Source of the DNA: Bacteroidaceae bacterium
Lineage (GTDB): Bacteria; Bacteroidota; Bacteroidia; Bacteroidales; Bacteroidaceae
Length of the DNA: 28,025 nucleotides
Direction of reading: 5' to 3'
Assembly (NCBI GenBank): GCA_016292545.1
Contig: JAEDIG010000018.1
Coordinates: 1-28,025, forward strand
Below are positions 7,394 through 14,357 of the stretch, in pieces (within the stretch, counting starts at the first letter, position 1; the number at the start of each line of letters is the position of its first letter). The translations under genes were made by a program, and so were the position numbers. Under the pieces are notes generated by a model that was given only the letters and a program-made list of their open reading frames with translations, did not search any database and was not told the origin of the DNA.

Positions 7394-7726
7394 ATGAGCA
7401 GAGGAATAGAAAAATATCTGTTATTCGTAGGGGTGGCCGTGGCATTGGCTCCTGTACTTATGTTGCGCGACTTCACTCCCGCAAATGAACTGCGCTATCT
7501 GAGCATAGCGGATGAGGCCTTGGCTGGCCACACGTTTTTTGCCTTCACGAACCATGGCGTGCCCTATGCCGACAAGCCGCCGCTTTACCTTTGGATAGTG
7601 ATGCTGTGCCGCTGGCTTACGGGGGCACACAGGATGTGGCTGCTCGCCCTCTTCTCGTTGTTTCCGGCATTTGGCGGCAATGCACATGCGGTTATTTCTG
7701 GCTGCGTGCATCGCACTGCCCGATGA
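7394..7726 (+). pseudogene. ArnT-like membrane glycosyltransferase, truncated after about 90 residues
   Basis: The start resembles the N-terminus of ArnT/PMT-type glycosyltransferases, which move a lipid-linked sugar onto lipid A or protein at the periplasmic face. Visible are a first membrane helix (KYLLFVGVAVALAPVLML), the loop DFTPANELRYLSIADEAL with the acidic residues of the active site, and YADKPPLYLW, the family's lipid-phosphate-binding DKPPL motif. Full members are about 500-600 residues with 11-13 helices. Here similarity stops around residue 92 (base 7670) and a short unrelated tail follows before the stop. The tail overlaps the end of the convergent peptidase gene. A promoter box TAACTTTG (7343-7350) is still present. 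Confidence 0.7.
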
Positions 7727-8840
7727 GGAACATGGCCGTGAGATATTCGCCAGGCATGAGGAAGTCGTTGCGATGCGTTTCCATCTCATGGAGCAGTTGC
7801 CGGGCACGGTTTGTGTCACCCTCGTGCAGGAGGGCTATGGCATAGAGCGTTGCAATCTTGACGGGCGAATACTTGTAGGAAGACTGGATGTATGCCTGTA
7901 GCGTCTTGTCGTACAGCTGATCCACCACATCGGGCCGTGCGGTTGTGAGCAGTTCCATGAGGATGTGGTCGGCGCCGGTTTCCAGCTTTATCAGGCCTGG
8001 CACATCCTTGCCAAACGCAGCAATCTCTTCATACACCTGTCGGGCTTCGTCGAAGTGTCCCTGGTCTTCGAGCAATGCCGCATAGTTGATCCGGTTGGTC
8101 AGGAGGAAATAGTCTTTCGGTGTGTCTACGGGGATGTCCTCAAACCATTCGCGGGGCAGGTCTTTCAGACGCTTCCCCTGTGCGAGTCCGCCTGCCAGCT
8201 GTAGCATCCGGAGGAAGAAACGGCGGGAGCGTTTGTCCCGCCAAATGAGCAGTATGTTCCTGCCATCGTTGCTCAGTCCGTTGAAACTGAGGGGGATGCC
8301 ATTGAGCAAGGCAACGAACGCACCCGTGAAGGCAAGCATGAAGAAGAAGTTTTCGCCGACTATGCCAAGGTCAAGGCTTCTTAGAACCACGAATGATATG
8401 GCAACGAGCAGCAGATTCACAAGGACACCTCCTGCATTGTACCAGAAATAGGGCACACGCTCAGGGTCGGTGTCGGGCGGAAGCGTCATGAGGCATTGCC
8501 CGCCTGTGCCCTGGATGTGGAACTTCTTGATGTGGAATCCATTGCAATCTTTGACAAGTGCGTATTTTCCGAGACGGATGGACGAGAAACTGTAGCCTGA
8601 GGCCAGACCGAACAGAAGATGGCCTGTTTCGTGGAGTGCAAACTGCAGGATGGCGGCAACGAACAGTGAGATGAAGCTGCATGCAATGGAGATGGCGATT
8701 TTTGGAACGCTGATGCCTTTGTGCATGACACTTTCCATGCCTTCGCTGCCGTCGACGAGCCAAATCAGCAGGAAGGCAATCGCCAATCCTATCATTGCGC
8801 CAAGGAGTAGGCCTCCAACAATTTTAAATGCCTGTTTCAT
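7692..8840 (-). CDS. M50-type membrane metallopeptidase with C-terminal TPR-like repeats
   Basis: A 382-residue protein. The N-terminal half is membrane-embedded with about five hydrophobic segments. The second or third carries HETGH (residues 70-74), the zinc motif of site-2-protease-like M50 peptidases, and LLNGIPLSFNGLSNDG near residues 180-195 resembles their second metal-binding motif with the aspartate. YNAGGVLVNLLL lies between. The C-terminal half (about 200-382) is soluble and helical with TPR-like units (ALLEDQGHFDEARQVYEEI; ALLHEGDTNRARQLLHEME). M50 peptidases cut membrane proteins inside the bilayer, often in signalling. The substrate is unknown. A minus-strand TAACTTTG box lies at 8896-8889. 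Single gene; intact, unlike its neighbours. Confidence 0.8.
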   Translation of the reverse strand: MKQAFKIVGGLLLGAMIGLAIAFLLIWLVDGSEGMESVMHKGISVPKIAISIACSFISLFVAAILQFALHETGHLLFGLASGYSFSSIRLGKYALVKDCNGFHIKKFHIQGTGGQCLMTLPPDTDPERVPYFWYNAGGVLVNLLLVAISFVVLRSLDLGIVGENFFFMLAFTGAFVALLNGIPLSFNGLSNDGRNILLIWRDKRSRRFFLRMLQLAGGLAQGKRLKDLPREWFEDIPVDTPKDYFLLTNRINYAALLEDQGHFDEARQVYEEIAAFGKDVPGLIKLETGADHILMELLTTARPDVVDQLYDKTLQAYIQSSYKYSPVKIATLYAIALLHEGDTNRARQLLHEMETHRNDFLMPGEYLTAMFLIGQCDARSQK

Positions 8841-8888
8841 GCGCGTTGTTTTGTTTTATTTTTCAGCAAATTTTATATGTCCTAATGG

Positions 8889-8896
8889 CAAAGTTA
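8889..8896 (-). promoter_or_regulatory. Promoter -7 box of the M50 peptidase gene
   Basis: TAACTTTG on the minus strand, 48 bases before the ATG; no clear -33 element. Confidence 0.5.
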
Positions 8897-9036
8897 GTGA
8901 AAATAATGGATTCGGTGAAGGGCTAGGAGGGAAAAATATTATGGAATGATGTAATTTCCGCACCCGGCTTGCGTCTAACAAAAAAAAGAATGTATTTTAC
9001 ACCCTAATAAATGGTAATCATAAGTATTTTGTTATT

Positions 9037-9141
9037 ATGAAAAGAGCATTATTTATCGCATTCGTTGCGTTGTTTATGTCGCAGGCGCTTATTAGTTGTG
9101 TCAGCACCCGTTCTACAAGTAAAATCAACAAGATGCGATGA
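9037..9141 (+). CDS. Candidate 34-residue lipoprotein
   Basis: A short open frame with the look of a lipoprotein precursor: basic MKR, hydrophobic core ALFIAFVALFMSQ, lipobox ALIS before C22 (cleavage before cysteine), then a hydrophilic tail of 13 residues (CVSTRSTSKINKMR without hydrophobic parts). The frame ends at TGA. It may be a real small outer-membrane-anchored peptide or the start of a longer lipoprotein gene cut by a stop. The following bases do not extend it in another frame. No promoter box with full consensus is seen upstream; the region is AT-rich. Confidence 0.45.
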   Translation: MKRALFIAFVALFMSQALISCVSTRSTSKINKMR

Positions 9142-9162
9142 TAACAATGATTTATCGCTTCA

Positions 9163-9234
9163 GATGCCAAAAAAATCACTTCTGCATGCTTTTTAGATGC
9201 CAAAAAAGTGAGATTTTCCCTGTTTTATGATGCC
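9163..9234 (+). repeat. Three direct repeats, 33-bp period, ahead of the second broken ATPase gene
   Basis: GATGCC recurs at 9163, 9196 and 9229, spaced exactly 33 bp. The first two share GATGCCAAAAAA; the third is GATGCCAATTAA. In one frame the array reads DAKK three times with an 11-residue period and then a stop. The last copy ends just before the promoter box of the ATPase remnant (9251). Same period as the pair at 739-788, but a different sequence. Confidence 0.75.
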
Positions 9235-9250
9235 AATTAATTTATTTTCG

Positions 9251-9258
9251 TATCTTTG
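9251..9258 (+). promoter_or_regulatory. Promoter -7 box of the second broken ATPase gene
   Basis: TATCTTTG, 25 bases before the ATG at 9284; it lies downstream of the 33-bp repeats. Confidence 0.55.
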
Positions 9259-9283
9259 CAGCTGAAATACAATATATTATATC

Positions 9284-9749
9284 ATGAATAAGTATTATAA
9301 GCGAAAGATTGACCATGAATTGGAGAGTTGGGCATCTGCCAATGAGCGCAAACCGTTGCTTCTAAGTCAACCTTGATATTTCAGATATCCTTTCATCGAA
9401 TGACATACAGGTAGTAAACCGTGGGGCTATTGCCGAAACTTTTATAGGAACAGAGTTGGTGAAGTCCGCTTCATGTTACAGCCCATATCCTTTGTATTGT
9501 TGGCACAGGGAGAAGGCAGGCAGCAACGCAGAAGTGGATTACGTTGTGCAACTTGGCGCGCGGATTCTCCCAGTAGAAGTGAAATCCGGCTCAAAAGGTT
9601 CTATGCAGAGCATGCGCCTGTTTATGGAGGCAAAGGACATTGCCAAGGGAATACGAACCTCATTAGAGAATTTCTCATCCTATGAAGACATACTCGTCTA
9701 TCCCCTTTATGCAATAAGAAACATCCATGTCCTTTCGTCACATTTTTAG
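9284..9749 (+). pseudogene. AAA ATPase with DUF4143 domain, internal deletion and frameshift
   Basis: Two parts of one gene remain. The first (9284-9376) starts MNKYYKRKIDHELESWA and breaks at KPLLL, exactly where the Walker A loop should follow. The second, in another frame (from about 9375 to 9749), holds the C-terminal DUF4143 region: NRGAIAETFIGTEL, YWHRE-like CWHREKAGSNAEVDYVV and ILPVEVKSG. The D...ExK pattern in EVDYVV/PVEVKSG is the PD-(D/E)XK-like core seen in DUF4143 domains. Roughly 220-250 residues are missing between them, including Walker A and B. It cannot make an active ATPase. Related to the remnant at 792 and the intact gene at 25466, but not a recent copy of either. Confidence 0.8.
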
Positions 9750-9766
9750 TCCTTCTGTCCCAATTA

Positions 9767-9798
9767 TTTGGTAAAATGGTTGACTATCACTACCTTTG
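9767..9798 (+). promoter_or_regulatory. Promoter of the GNAT gene
   Basis: TTTG (9767-9770), 20-bp spacer, TACCTTTG (9791-9798). It rules out a coding start before about 9805. Confidence 0.7.
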
Positions 9799-9816
9799 CA
9801 CTCGCTAAATAAAATA

Positions 9817-10341
9817 ATGATTATGGAAACAGACAGAATATTGCTTCGGCATTGGCATGAAAGCGATGCCGATGTGCTATATGAATATGCCAGCGAGCCC
9901 GAAGTGGGTGAGCGCGCAGGATGGCCGCCGCATAAATCCCGCGAGGAGAGCTTGGAGATAATACGCACAGTGTTCCATAATCCCACCACATGGGCCATTG
10001 TACTGAAAGAAACTGGAAAGGTGGTTGGCGCGATAGGCTATGGGCCTTCGTGCGACTGCTCATTGCCATGTCGTGAGGGCGAGCCGATAGTGGGTTACTG
10101 GGTTGGGAAGCCGTATTGGGGCATGGGCATTTGCACAGAAGCCCTGCAGATAATGATAGAGCATATCCGCAAGACGACTAAAATACCCTCGCTTATAAGC
10201 GGTCATTTCGCCGACAATTCCGCTTCGGGTCGGGTGATGGAAAAATGCGGGTTCATCGCCACGGGTGAAACCACTTTCGACAAGAACCTTTATGGAGGAG
10301 CGGACAGACCGATAAGGGTTCTGAGGTTGGACATCAGATAA
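9817..10341 (+). CDS. GNAT-family N-acetyltransferase (RimJ/RimL-like)
   Basis: A 174-residue protein. The opening METDRILLRHWHESDADVLYEYASEPEV is the usual start of RimJ/RimL-type acetyltransferases. The acetyl-CoA-binding region is at about residues 100-125 (VGYWVGKPYWGMGICTEAL, the family's Q/RxxGxG/A loop in the form YWGMGI), and NSASGRVMEKCGFIATGE follows, the conserved N..S..v.EK.GF motif. Such enzymes move an acetyl group from acetyl-CoA to an amine, such as a ribosomal protein N-terminus or a small molecule; the acceptor here is unknown. The start is 9817 (MIMETDR) because the promoter box ends at 9798; 9823 is also possible. Single gene. Confidence 0.88.
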   Translation: MIMETDRILLRHWHESDADVLYEYASEPEVGERAGWPPHKSREESLEIIRTVFHNPTTWAIVLKETGKVVGAIGYGPSCDCSLPCREGEPIVGYWVGKPYWGMGICTEALQIMIEHIRKTTKIPSLISGHFADNSASGRVMEKCGFIATGETTFDKNLYGGADRPIRVLRLDIR

Positions 10342-10456
10342 TGTCACTAATTGGCTTGCCGAGTCAAACGCAGATTGCTTTTTCTATCTTACAGCCATGC
10401 TGTCTTGAGCATCAAGACGGATACTATAAAAAAATGCATAGAAAATAAGTTTTTTA

Positions 10457-10486
10457 TTGTTATCTGTGCGAGATTTTATAACTTTG
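10457..10486 (+). promoter_or_regulatory. Promoter ahead of a 25-residue frame
   Basis: TTG (10457-10459), 19-bp spacer, TAACTTTG (10479-10486), 22 bases before the ATG at 10508. Confidence 0.6.
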
Positions 10487-10507
10487 CAGTCGTAAATAAT
10501 TTGTTGC

Positions 10508-10585
10508 ATGAATATAGAAGTAATAAAGAAGATACGAAATACACCGATATCGGGCGAAGAATTGGTGGCTATGTTTGGTGATTAA
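10508..10585 (+). pseudogene. Probable N-terminal stub of a deleted gene (25 residues)
   Basis: A good promoter leads into MNIEVIKKIRNTPISGEELV and six more residues, then TAA. The sequence looks like the first helices of a DNA-binding or antitoxin-type protein (a short helix, then ISGEEL starting another). AbiEi-type antitoxins are one possibility from memory, but the fragment is too short to decide. The gene body is missing; the next recognisable sequence is the tail of an AraC regulator. Confidence 0.4.
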
Positions 10586-10692
10586 TAAAAAAGAAATATA
10601 GCCATGAGTTAGGCTTTCCTTCCCAATCCTTTTTCGGAAAGTTCTTCAAGCGTCAAGTCGGATTGTCGCCAAAAGAATACAGGGAGAAGTAA
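10582..10692 (+). pseudogene. AraC-family regulator, C-terminal remnant
   Basis: The open frame ends with the second helix-turn-helix of an AraC/XylS regulator: HELGFPSQSFFGKFFKRQVG followed by LSPKEYREK and a stop. GF..QS.F...FK...G.SP..YR is the family signature. There is no start codon and nothing of the first helix-turn-helix or sensor domain, so this is the end of a gene whose front was deleted. It sits directly after the 25-residue stub. Confidence 0.75.
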
Positions 10693-10716
10693 ACCGTCAG
10701 GGTGGTATGATTTAAC

Positions 10717-10755
10717 AAAAAGCCGTGTTGCCAGGATTGGCAACACGGCTTTAAT
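10717..10755 (-). terminator. Terminator of the exbB-exbD cluster
   Basis: GCCGTGTTGCCA (10722-10733) pairs with TGGCAACACGGC (10738-10749), a perfect 12-bp stem with a 4-base loop, extended by A-T pairs. On the minus strand it is followed by TTTTGTTAAA. It begins 19 bases after the last exbD stop and may also stop plus-strand transcription. Confidence 0.9.
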
Positions 10756-10773
10756 GATATTCGGCTGTATGAA

Positions 10774-11232
10774 CTAGTTGCGGCGGGAAGCCGAATAGTT
10801 GATACGCAGTGCCCATGATTTGCGGAGCACTTCCTTGATGTCTGTAATGATACCCATTTGGGTGTGCTGGTCGGCCTTGATGGAGATGGTCTGTTCGCCC
10901 TGGTTGAGCATACCCTTACGTTCCTGGGCAACGAAGTCCATCACTTCACGAGGCTCAGCATAGCGGTCGTTGAGCTGGATACGTGTACCGCTACCCATCT
11001 GTGCGCGCAACTGGTCGGTTGGGGGACCTACATAGATGAACGACACAGCTGACTTCTTCTCCAGTTTTTCCAGTTCGGTACCCTGGGGCACTACAAACTT
11101 TACTTTCAGCGTCACCTCACGCATGGTGGTTACAATCATGAAAAAGAACAGAATGGTGAAGATAAGGTCGGGCAGAGATGAGGTGTTCATCTCAGGCATT
11201 TCGCGCTTTGCTTTTTTCTTGAATCCTGCCAT
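10774..11232 (-). CDS. exbD: ExbD/TolR-family energy-transduction protein (second copy)
   Basis: A 152-residue inner-membrane protein with a short basic cytoplasmic tail, one transmembrane helix (about 21-41, LPDLIFTILFFFMIVTTM) and a periplasmic domain. D22 in the helix start is the conserved proton-carrying aspartate of ExbD/TolR. With ExbB it uses the proton gradient to power TonB. It starts 2 bases after the stop of the other exbD, so both are made from one message. Paired, divergent ExbD proteins in one operon are usual in Bacteroidetes. Last gene of the cluster, followed by a strong terminator. Confidence 0.9.
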   Translation of the reverse strand: MAGFKKKAKREMPEMNTSSLPDLIFTILFFFMIVTTMREVTLKVKFVVPQGTELEKLEKKSAVSFIYVGPPTDQLRAQMGSGTRIQLNDRYAEPREVMDFVAQERKGMLNQGEQTISIKADQHTQMGIITDIKEVLRKSWALRINYSASRRN

Positions 11233-11234
11233 AA

Positions 11235-11822
11235 TCAGTTTCCTCCATAATTTTTAGGTTCGGCCTCAGAAATCTTCTGGGGATAGTATGCGCGGATAGC
11301 CGCTTTCTGTTCGTCGGAGAGATAGGTGTAGCTGCGTCCGAACTTCTGCTTGGAGAGTTCCTCGCGCAGTTCGTTGTAAGCAGCCACGAGTTCGTTCTGC
11401 ACCTCGAAATAGATGTTGTATGGCGTTCCACGGTCTGTCTGCACGGAAATCACATGTTTGTCTGTGATGAAGCAGGGGCCAAGAAGTTCAATCTCCTTGA
11501 CGTGCTTCTCGGGCAGAGAACTCAGATTGTTCTCGTTCTTTACAAACTCCTTTGCACGGGCACGCAGTTCCTTGATGTCCATGACATCGTGGTTGACCAT
11601 CAGCATACCGGCCGCATTGAGACGTACGTTGAGCACGTTTCTTTCCTTCACGTCAATCTGTGCATCCTCCTGATCGGGATCTGGCGGCTGCGGAAGGCGT
11701 CTTGCCAGACCCATATCGGTGTCCATAGATGTGGTCACCAGGAAGAAGATAAGCAACATGAAAGAAATGTCGGCGGTTGAACTGGTGTTCAGACCTGGCA
11801 TCTTCTTTTTCTTTTTTGCCAT
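11235..11822 (-). CDS. exbD: ExbD/TolR-family energy-transduction protein (first copy)
   Basis: A 195-residue ExbD-like protein: basic start MAKKKKKMPGLN, membrane helix about 17-36 with the conserved aspartate D18 (STADISFMLLIFFLVTTSM), then a long periplasmic region. That region is about 45 residues longer than in the second copy and includes an insertion rich in charged residues (ELRARAKEFVKNENNLSSL). It lies 61 bases after the small membrane protein gene and 2 bases before the second exbD. Confidence 0.9.
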   Translation of the reverse strand: MAKKKKKMPGLNTSSTADISFMLLIFFLVTTSMDTDMGLARRLPQPPDPDQEDAQIDVKERNVLNVRLNAAGMLMVNHDVMDIKELRARAKEFVKNENNLSSLPEKHVKEIELLGPCFITDKHVISVQTDRGTPYNIYFEVQNELVAAYNELREELSKQKFGRSYTYLSDEQKAAIRAYYPQKISEAEPKNYGGN

Positions 11823-11883
11823 ATTCTTTGGATGTTTGATTCAATAGTTGTTTTAACTCTAACGCATGGTTGGCGTGTGTGGC

Positions 11884-12369
11884 CTACTTGCTGGCGCTCT
11901 TGGTGAGGATGCCAGACATGCTGACTGCCACTGCCACTACGGCTGCGATTGTGAGGATGTAGATGGAGCCGATGAACATGTCGACTACGGTCACCCATCC
12001 GGCAGTCGTGACGGTGCCGTCGGCTGCGGTGAAGGGCACTTCATCGAGTCCGGTCACCAGTCCTACTGCCAGCGAAACGATGAGCAACAGGATGGTGAAC
12101 AGGGTAATCTTTCCTCCGGGCACGCCACTGGCGGCTGCGGAATCGTTCCCCTTGTTGCTGCGTGCGCTCTTGGCTACGCTCCACACGGTGAGGCCGGCTG
12201 TGACGACTACCAGAAGGTACATCAGCCACATGATCAGCTCGGTGAGCTGAGGCTCGTTGTAATCGCCCACGGGATTGTCATAGCCAATCGTCAGAAAGGC
12301 TCCGAAGCAAACCACGATGATCGCGATACAGATGGCGAGCACTCGTTTTGATATTACTTGGATTTTCAT
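11884..12369 (-). CDS. Four-helix membrane protein inside the exbB-exbD cluster
   Basis: A 161-residue protein with four predicted membrane segments at about residues 9-29, 45-65, 86-106 and 135-156, a serine/lysine-rich loop (SARSNKGNDSAAASGVPGGK) after the second, and a short loop with acidic residues (GLDEVPFTAADG). I recognise no family domain. Its place between exbB and two exbD genes, with small gaps and one terminator for all, suggests a part or assembly factor of this energy-coupling complex; that is inference from position. Confidence 0.8.
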   Translation of the reverse strand: MKIQVISKRVLAICIAIIVVCFGAFLTIGYDNPVGDYNEPQLTELIMWLMYLLVVVTAGLTVWSVAKSARSNKGNDSAAASGVPGGKITLFTILLLIVSLAVGLVTGLDEVPFTAADGTVTTAGWVTVVDMFIGSIYILTIAAVVAVAVSMSGILTKSASK

Positions 12370-12397
12370 AATAACTCTCTTGTTTTAGTGGGTTTGA

Positions 12398-13240
12398 TTA
12401 TTTCTTGCACTTGGGAGACTTCACGCACATGTCGAGCAGCTCAGCAGCAGACTCTTCCATGCTACCGGTCAGTGCCTCAACGCGAGAAAGGATGTAGTTG
12501 TAGAACACCTGCAGAATCAGGGCAACAACGATACCGAAGATGGTGGTGATAAGTGCGACCTTCATACCGCCGGCAACAACGGTGGGGCTGATGTCACCAG
12601 CACGCTGGATGTTATCGAATGCGAGCACCATACCAATCACAGTTCCCAAGAATCCCAGAGAGGGAGCCATGGCGATGAACAGGGTAATCCAAGAGCAGTT
12701 CTCTTCCAGATATGCGCCCTGAACCTCGGCTTCCATGTTGATGGTGCGCTCGATGGTGGCGATGTCGTTCTGATTGTCGCTGTTGAGGCATTCCAGCGCC
12801 TTGCGGCTTACCTGTGCCACAGGACCGCGTGTGCCCTTTGCCTTGGCAATGGCTTCGGTGATTTTGCCAGCAGCTACCAGCTGAGCCAGTTCGGCAGTGA
12901 ACTTACGGGTGTTGATTTGAGCCAGGCTCAGGTAGATAACGCGCTCGATACAGAAAGCGAGACCCAGTACCAATGCAACGGCAACGAGTGACATAAAGCC
13001 GGCGTCACCCTCGATGAACTTTGTCTTCAGGGCCTTGTGGATACCTTCTGATTCTTCTTCCACCACGGGGGCAGCCTCTTCGGGAGCGGCAGCCTCTTCT
13101 ACTGCAGCGGTGTCTGCAGCAAGGGTGTCAACAACGGTTGTGTCGGGGGCCTGAGCCTCCTCGTCCTGAGCCATTACGGTTGAAGTTGCTCCGAATGAGC
13201 AAGCGGCAACCATCGCAACAATTGCAAATAACTTTTTCAT
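12398..13240 (-). CDS. exbB: MotA/TolQ/ExbB proton-channel protein
   Basis: A 280-residue protein. The first 24 residues look like a signal peptide (MKKLFAIVAMVAACSFGATS, then AQ), followed by an alanine/glutamate/proline-rich linker to about residue 70, a form common in Bacteroidetes ExbB proteins and absent in E. coli. Three membrane helices follow at about 78-98, 185-210 and 225-250. The TolQ/ExbB signature is APSLGFLGTVIGMVLAF, with the proton-path residues in the last two helices (GMKVALITTIFGIVVAL). It forms the channel that, with ExbD, energises TonB. First gene of a four-gene unit. No TAnnTTTG box lies between it and the tRNA-Ser upstream. Confidence 0.92.
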   Translation of the reverse strand: MKKLFAIVAMVAACSFGATSTVMAQDEEAQAPDTTVVDTLAADTAAVEEAAAPEEAAPVVEEESEGIHKALKTKFIEGDAGFMSLVAVALVLGLAFCIERVIYLSLAQINTRKFTAELAQLVAAGKITEAIAKAKGTRGPVAQVSRKALECLNSDNQNDIATIERTINMEAEVQGAYLEENCSWITLFIAMAPSLGFLGTVIGMVLAFDNIQRAGDISPTVVAGGMKVALITTIFGIVVALILQVFYNYILSRVEALTGSMEESAAELLDMCVKSPKCKK

Positions 13241-13304
13241 TGTGTGTAGTTTTTGAAATTAATTAATGTTATTATTTTGTTATTTTTATTCTTTTTTTGT
13301 TTGC

Positions 13305-13391
13305 GGAGAGAGGGGGATTCGAACCCCCGAACCGCTTTTGACGGTTACACGCTTTCCAGGCGTGCCTCTTCAGCCACTCGAGCATCTCTCC
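13305..13391 (-). tRNA. tRNA-Ser (anticodon GGA)
   Basis: On the minus strand the gene starts GGAGAGATGCTCGAGTGGC and ends CCCCTCTCTCC; the 7-bp acceptor stem GGAGAGA/TCTCTCC is perfect. The anticodon stem CACGC/GCGTG holds the loop CTGGAAA, anticodon GGA (codons UCC/UCU). The long variable arm (GTAACCGTCAAAAGCGGTTC) and the T arm GGGGGTTCGAATCCCCC fit tRNA-Ser. CCA is not encoded. Confidence 0.96.
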
Positions 13392-13440
13392 AAAGCCGAT
13401 TTATGGCCTCATAAAATGAGGTATGGCGCGTTTTCGAATA

Positions 13441-13448
13441 CAAAAATA
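13441..13448 (-). promoter_or_regulatory. Promoter -7 box of tRNA-Ser
   Basis: TATTTTTG on the minus strand, 49 bases ahead of the tRNA; no convincing -33 element. It may also serve the exbB cluster by read-through. Confidence 0.4.
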
Positions 13449-13507
13449 TTCTTTTTTTTGTATAACTCCATATCTTTTAGCAAAAAAAATCACTGAATGC
13501 ACTTTTT

Positions 13508-14311
13508 TTATGAAAAAGTGTTCAAAAAATGCCTTTCTTGGCACCCAAAAATACGTTTTGTGTTACAATTTGTGGCTTCTGACACCTTTTTGGGGGTGGT
13601 GTGATAGATGGTTGCAAGCATCTTCACAACTTCTGCCACAAAGGCACTCTCGTTTCGCTTGCCCCGGTGGGGCACGGGAGCCATGTAGGGCGCATCGGTT
13701 TCCACTACAATCCGGCTCAACGGCACTTGGGAGAGCACCTGCGGAAGTGTGGATTTCTTGAACGTGACGATGCCGCCTATTCCCAGCACGAACCCAGGGA
13801 ACGTGAGCAGCTGGGCCGCTTCCTCAGCGTTGCCTCCGAAACAATGGAACACACCCCGTAGTCCTGGCTCGCTGCGGTATGCCTCCAGCAGTGCCACCAT
13901 CTCTGCATGTGCCCTCCTGCAATGGATGGCCAGCGGGAGGTTGAACCGTAGGGCCCATTGCACCTGGGCATCGAATGCCTGGAGCTGCTCCTTGCGGTAG
14001 GTCTGGTCCCAATAAAGGTCTAGCCCCACTTCGCCCACGGCCACGTAGGGATGGTCGGGGGCTTCGAGCAACGGGCGCATGTGGTCGAGCACGTCCTTCC
14101 AGTCTTCGCGCACGTCTTCGGGGTGGAGTCCCATCATTGGGCGCATGTAGTGGGGGTAGCGCTTCCACAGGTTCAGCATGGGCTCCACGGACTCAGCATT
14201 GATGTTGGGCAGCAGAATCTGCTCCACGCCCGCCTCTTGGGCGCGCGAAATCACTTCGTCGATGTCGTCGGCAAATTCCGGACCGTAGATGTGGCTGTGG
14301 GTGTCTATCAT
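13508..14311 (-). CDS. tatD: TatD-family metal-dependent hydrolase (DNase)
   Basis: A 267-residue protein with all metal ligands of TatD enzymes: DTHSH (H5, H7), GEVGLD (E94), AIHCRRA (H130), FHCFGG (H156) and VVETDAPY (D206). TatD proteins are cytoplasmic two-metal nucleases linked to 3'-5' trimming of DNA or RNA and to repair of oxidised ends. The C-terminal KRNESAFVAEVVKMLATIY region is also typical. It follows the polyprenyl synthase gene by 46 bases in the same direction, probably one transcript. Length is normal. Confidence 0.92.
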   Translation of the reverse strand: MIDTHSHIYGPEFADDIDEVISRAQEAGVEQILLPNINAESVEPMLNLWKRYPHYMRPMMGLHPEDVREDWKDVLDHMRPLLEAPDHPYVAVGEVGLDLYWDQTYRKEQLQAFDAQVQWALRFNLPLAIHCRRAHAEMVALLEAYRSEPGLRGVFHCFGGNAEEAAQLLTFPGFVLGIGGIVTFKKSTLPQVLSQVPLSRIVVETDAPYMAPVPHRGKRNESAFVAEVVKMLATIYHTTPKKVSEATNCNTKRIFGCQERHFLNTFS

Positions 14312-14357
14312 AATATACTATTATATTAATGGTGGGCGCGTTGTGCAGGGGATAGGG

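Noticed and set aside
7671..7901. Plus-strand frame after the glycosyltransferase as its continuation by frameshift
   Set aside because: It does not resemble the next part of ArnT-type proteins and is antisense to the M50 peptidase end; deletion explains the break better.
10722..10749. Insertion-sequence terminal repeat
   Set aside because: The perfect 12-bp inverted repeat has a 4-base loop and sits right after exbD with a T-run on the minus strand, which is a terminator.
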